Below, piece after piece: positions 30,998 to 32,460 of a stretch of DNA of 32,460 bases. The position numbers and the translations under genes are program-made. Positions within the stretch are counted from its first letter, which is position 1; every line of letters starts with the position of its first letter. Under the pieces are notes generated by a model, which saw nothing but the letters and a program-made list of their open reading frames with translations, was not told the DNA's origin and searched no databases. The DNA comes from a bacterium (GTDB lineage: Bacteria > Actinomycetota > Aquicultoria > Aquicultorales > Aquicultoraceae): positions 1-32,460 of the forward strand of contig CADDYS010000019.1 in the NCBI GenBank assembly GCA_902810715.1, read 5' to 3'.

Positions 30998-31246
30998 ATG
31001 AGTATGCAGGCGTCGCCTAAAACACTGCGCCCCATCGGCAAATTGGCAATCATTATCGTTACTCTACTAGTTGTTTTAGTCGGTGCAATTGGCTGCAACA
31101 GAGCAGTCAAGAGCGAAGTGAAAAGCACCACGACAGTATCAAGCAAGACGCAACCAAGTAAGGAAAAGGTCACCACCAGCACAACAAAATCTACTAAGGG
31201 GACAAGCAGCAAGGAATTCACGACTACTACCGAGAGCAAGAAGTAA
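30998..31246 (+). CDS. Small Thr/Ser/Lys-rich lipoprotein
   Basis: An 82-residue protein. A charged start (KTLRPIGK) precedes a hydrophobic stretch LAIIIVTLLVVLVGAIGC; AIGC is an acceptable lipobox with the acylated Cys at residue 33. The mature part of 50 residues is almost only Thr, Ser, Lys and Glu (TTTVSSKTQPSKEKVTTSTT), hence unstructured and wall-spanning. The ATG at 30998 has AAGGAGG 5 nt upstream. No family is recognised. A strong terminator follows. It may be controlled by the two-component pair upstream. The signal sequence is clear; any function is unknown. Confidence 0.78.
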   Translation: MSMQASPKTLRPIGKLAIIIVTLLVVLVGAIGCNRAVKSEVKSTTTVSSKTQPSKEKVTTSTTKSTKGTSSKEFTTTTESKK

Positions 31247-31263
31247 AATCCATAGCTCCCCAG

Positions 31264-31306
31264 TGAAGAACGTCCCTGTACGTACAGCGTACAGGGACGT
31301 TCTTCA
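31264..31306 (+). terminator. Strong hairpin terminator built from a REP-like sequence
   Basis: A 19-bp perfect stem, TGAAGAACGTCCCTGTACG and its complement around TACAG, followed by TATTTTT. It ends the lipoprotein gene. The arm begins with GAAGAACGTCCC, a word repeated at 31617, so the terminator is probably a captured REP element. Confidence 0.85.
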
Positions 31307-31345
31307 TATTTTTCAATTTCTTTAACCATTCTTTTAATCATTTCC

Positions 31346-31534
31346 TCAATCTAATGCGATACTGTTACTCCCGTTCAGGCCTCTTCCACTTTTCAGTATT
31401 TCGCAGACCGCACTTGGGCCAACGCCGAGGATAGACGCAAGCTTTGTTGAAGATAATCCAATCTTTCCTCTCGATACCCCGGCATACAACGTGCTGCACT
31501 AGACCTGGGATATCAAGACGTGGGCCCCCGGCAT
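31346..31534 (-). pseudogene. REP-associated tyrosine transposase (RAYT) relic
   Basis: From an ATG at 31532-31534 (MPG...), a one-base loss in a G-run shifts to GPRLDIPGLVQHVVCRGIER, the classic RAYT N-terminus. At GAAAGATTGG (near 31455) the sequence jumps to another frame encoding GLSSTKLASILGVGPSAVCE, the C-terminal helix-turn-helix of such proteins, ending at the TGA at 31346-31348. The central body with the HUH and tyrosine motifs is deleted. REP-like words flank it on both sides (31264 and 31617). No activity is possible. Confidence 0.75.
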
Positions 31535-31629
31535 GAGTAAAGGCTATCGCTTGCAATCTGAGTATGTCAAGCATTTGTATATAAATACTTTTGTGCTTTT
31601 AAGAATTTGGCGCATATGAAGAACGTCCC

Positions 31630-31658
31630 CGAAATTCATGAAAATTTCATGAATTTCG
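31630..31658. promoter_or_regulatory. 29-nt palindrome in front of the second OmpR-type regulator
   Basis: Perfect 14-bp arms CGAAATTCATGAAA / TTTCATGAATTTCG around one A, ending 7-16 nt before the possible start codons. It holds two TTCATGAA words, so it may be a double operator for the regulator itself or a heavy-metal/envelope regulator. The copy of AAGAACGTCCC just upstream (31619-31629) is REP-like. Confidence 0.65.
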
Positions 31659-31673
31659 TGTTTAATGGGGGTT

Positions 31674-32348
31674 ATGAAAATTATTCTAATCGAAGATGAA
31701 GAAAAACTGGCAAAAACGTTGAAAAAGGGTCTTGAACAAGAAGGTTACGCCGTTGATTGCTTTTTTGACGGCCAGACGGGGCAGCTTCAAATAGAAATAA
31801 ACCACGAAGATTACGACCTCGTGATCTTAGATATCATGCCGCCTAAAATCGGCGGGCTTGAAGTATGCAAAAACATCAGGGACCAGGGTATCTCCCTGCC
31901 TGTTCTTATGCTTACAGCAAAGGACAGTATGGAGGATAAAGTTCTTGGCTTGAATAGCGGTGCTGATGATTATTTGATTAAACCCTTTGCCTTTGAAGAG
32001 CTATTGGCAAGGATACGGGCTTTACTGAGAAGACCGAATAACCTGTTGCCTGCAGTTCTAGAAATAAAAGACTTGGTGCTCAACCCGGCGACAAAAAAAG
32101 TTTATCGGGGTAGCAAAGAAATCCCGCTTACAACAAAGGAGTTTGGCCTGCTTGAGTATTTCATGAGGAATGCGGGGCAGGTTCTCACCCGTGAGCAAAT
32201 ACTAAGTCGCCTATGGGATTTTGAATACGACTCTTTCAGCAATGTGGTTGATGTACATATTAAAAATTTAAGGAAGAAAGTTGATCATGGAAACCAGGAA
32301 AAATTACTGCAAACCGTCAGGGGAGCGGGCTACGGGCTTAAAAAATAA
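31674..32348 (+). CDS. OmpR/CusR-like response regulator
   Basis: A 224-residue regulator. Receiver: ILIEDEEKLAKTLKKGLEQE, phospho-Asp in LVILDIMPPKIGG (about residue 51), LMLTAKDSMEDKVLGLNSGA, IKPFAFEEL. Winged helix: IPLTTKEFGLLEYFMRNAGQ, LTREQILSRLWDFEYD, NVVDVHIKNLRKKV, TVRGAGYGL. The loop reads MPPKIGG where MLPxxDG is usual. ATG at 31674 gives the family N-terminus; an ATG at 31665 is three codons earlier. Wording is closest to CusR/CopR-type metal or envelope-stress regulators. The kinase gene overlaps its end. Confidence 0.93.
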   Translation: MKIILIEDEEKLAKTLKKGLEQEGYAVDCFFDGQTGQLQIEINHEDYDLVILDIMPPKIGGLEVCKNIRDQGISLPVLMLTAKDSMEDKVLGLNSGADDYLIKPFAFEELLARIRALLRRPNNLLPAVLEIKDLVLNPATKKVYRGSKEIPLTTKEFGLLEYFMRNAGQVLTREQILSRLWDFEYDSFSNVVDVHIKNLRKKVDHGNQEKLLQTVRGAGYGLKK

Positions 32349-32460
32349 CATATTTTTTGAAGCCCGCCTGCGGCTAGCATCATATTACGTCGTTGTTATT
32401 GCTCTTTTACTTGCTATATTCAGTACCTTTCTATACTTTAGCTACGCTAAAAATGTCCAG
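32287..32460 (+). CDS. Sensor histidine kinase, N-terminal part (cut by window)
   Basis: The 58 visible codons begin at ATG 32287-32289, overlapping the regulator gene by 62 nt. They encode a polar stretch, then NNIFFEARLRLASYYVVVIA and LLLAIFSTFLYFSYAKNVQ. An RLRL-type amphipathic start followed by a long transmembrane helix is the usual opening of CusS-like kinases. A later start is possible. The identification rests mainly on position behind an OmpR-type regulator. Confidence 0.7.
   Translation, partial: METRKNYCKPSGERATGLKNNIFFEARLRLASYYVVVIALLLAIFSTFLYFSYAKNVQ

Overview
The window reads as chromosome of an uncultured anaerobic bacterium that carries the Wood-Ljungdahl (acetyl-CoA) pathway. 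The left end holds a minus-strand operon: fhs, acsV, cooC and a folD cut by the window edge. The right half holds housekeeping and signalling genes: a LytS/LytR-type two-component pair, a NUDIX hydrolase, an [FeFe]-hydrogenase-like protein fused to a GGDEF domain, a YbaK/EbsC protein, a SLOG/TIGR00725 protein, an MrfA-like helicase, a CDF metal transporter, a GH18-NodB-GT2 fusion, two OmpR-type regulator/kinase pairs and a small lipoprotein. A clostridial or anaerobic actinobacterial subsurface lineage would fit, but sequence alone does not settle the taxonomy.

The accessory region (about 5.7-15.5 kb) is the most interesting part. From 6277 to 13507 I read a decayed integron. Seven attC-like sites separate small minus-strand genes: BrnTA, DUF6884 plus GIY-YIG, two methyltransferases, a ParE-type module, HNH plus an orphan HicB, and HigBA. 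Two fragments of an integron integrase C-terminus are present, each followed by an attI-like segment; a third attI-like segment has no integrase. The integrase fragments lie on the same strand as the cassettes, with attI at the 3' side of intI. This is the rarer 'reversed' arrangement known from Treponema denticola. The two main heads share 217 identical bases. No complete integrase is visible, so the array looks frozen unless an integrase acts in trans.

The attI-like heads contain a Shine-Dalgarno, a nine-codon mini-ORF, an ATGA overlap and a second ORF that stays open across the recombination point. In one head this ORF fuses in frame to the first cassette gene; in another it ends in an ATGA overlap with the cassette's start codon. 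This suggests a built-in translational feed into newly inserted cassettes, comparable in idea to ORF-11 of attI1. The toxin-antitoxin cassettes instead carry their own promoters with palindromic operators, two of them almost leaderless.

Flanking the array are a plus-strand RHH/PIN toxin-antitoxin pair lodged between two integron heads, and an XRE-ImmA/PIN-like pair with a clear 12-bp palindromic operator. REP-like palindromes recur, and a wrecked REP-associated transposase gene (RAYT) lies near the right end. The MrfA-like gene is bracketed by 56-bp direct repeats that reach both of its ends.

All calls are by eye. Family names rest on motifs; promoters and hairpins are pattern matches without energy calculation.
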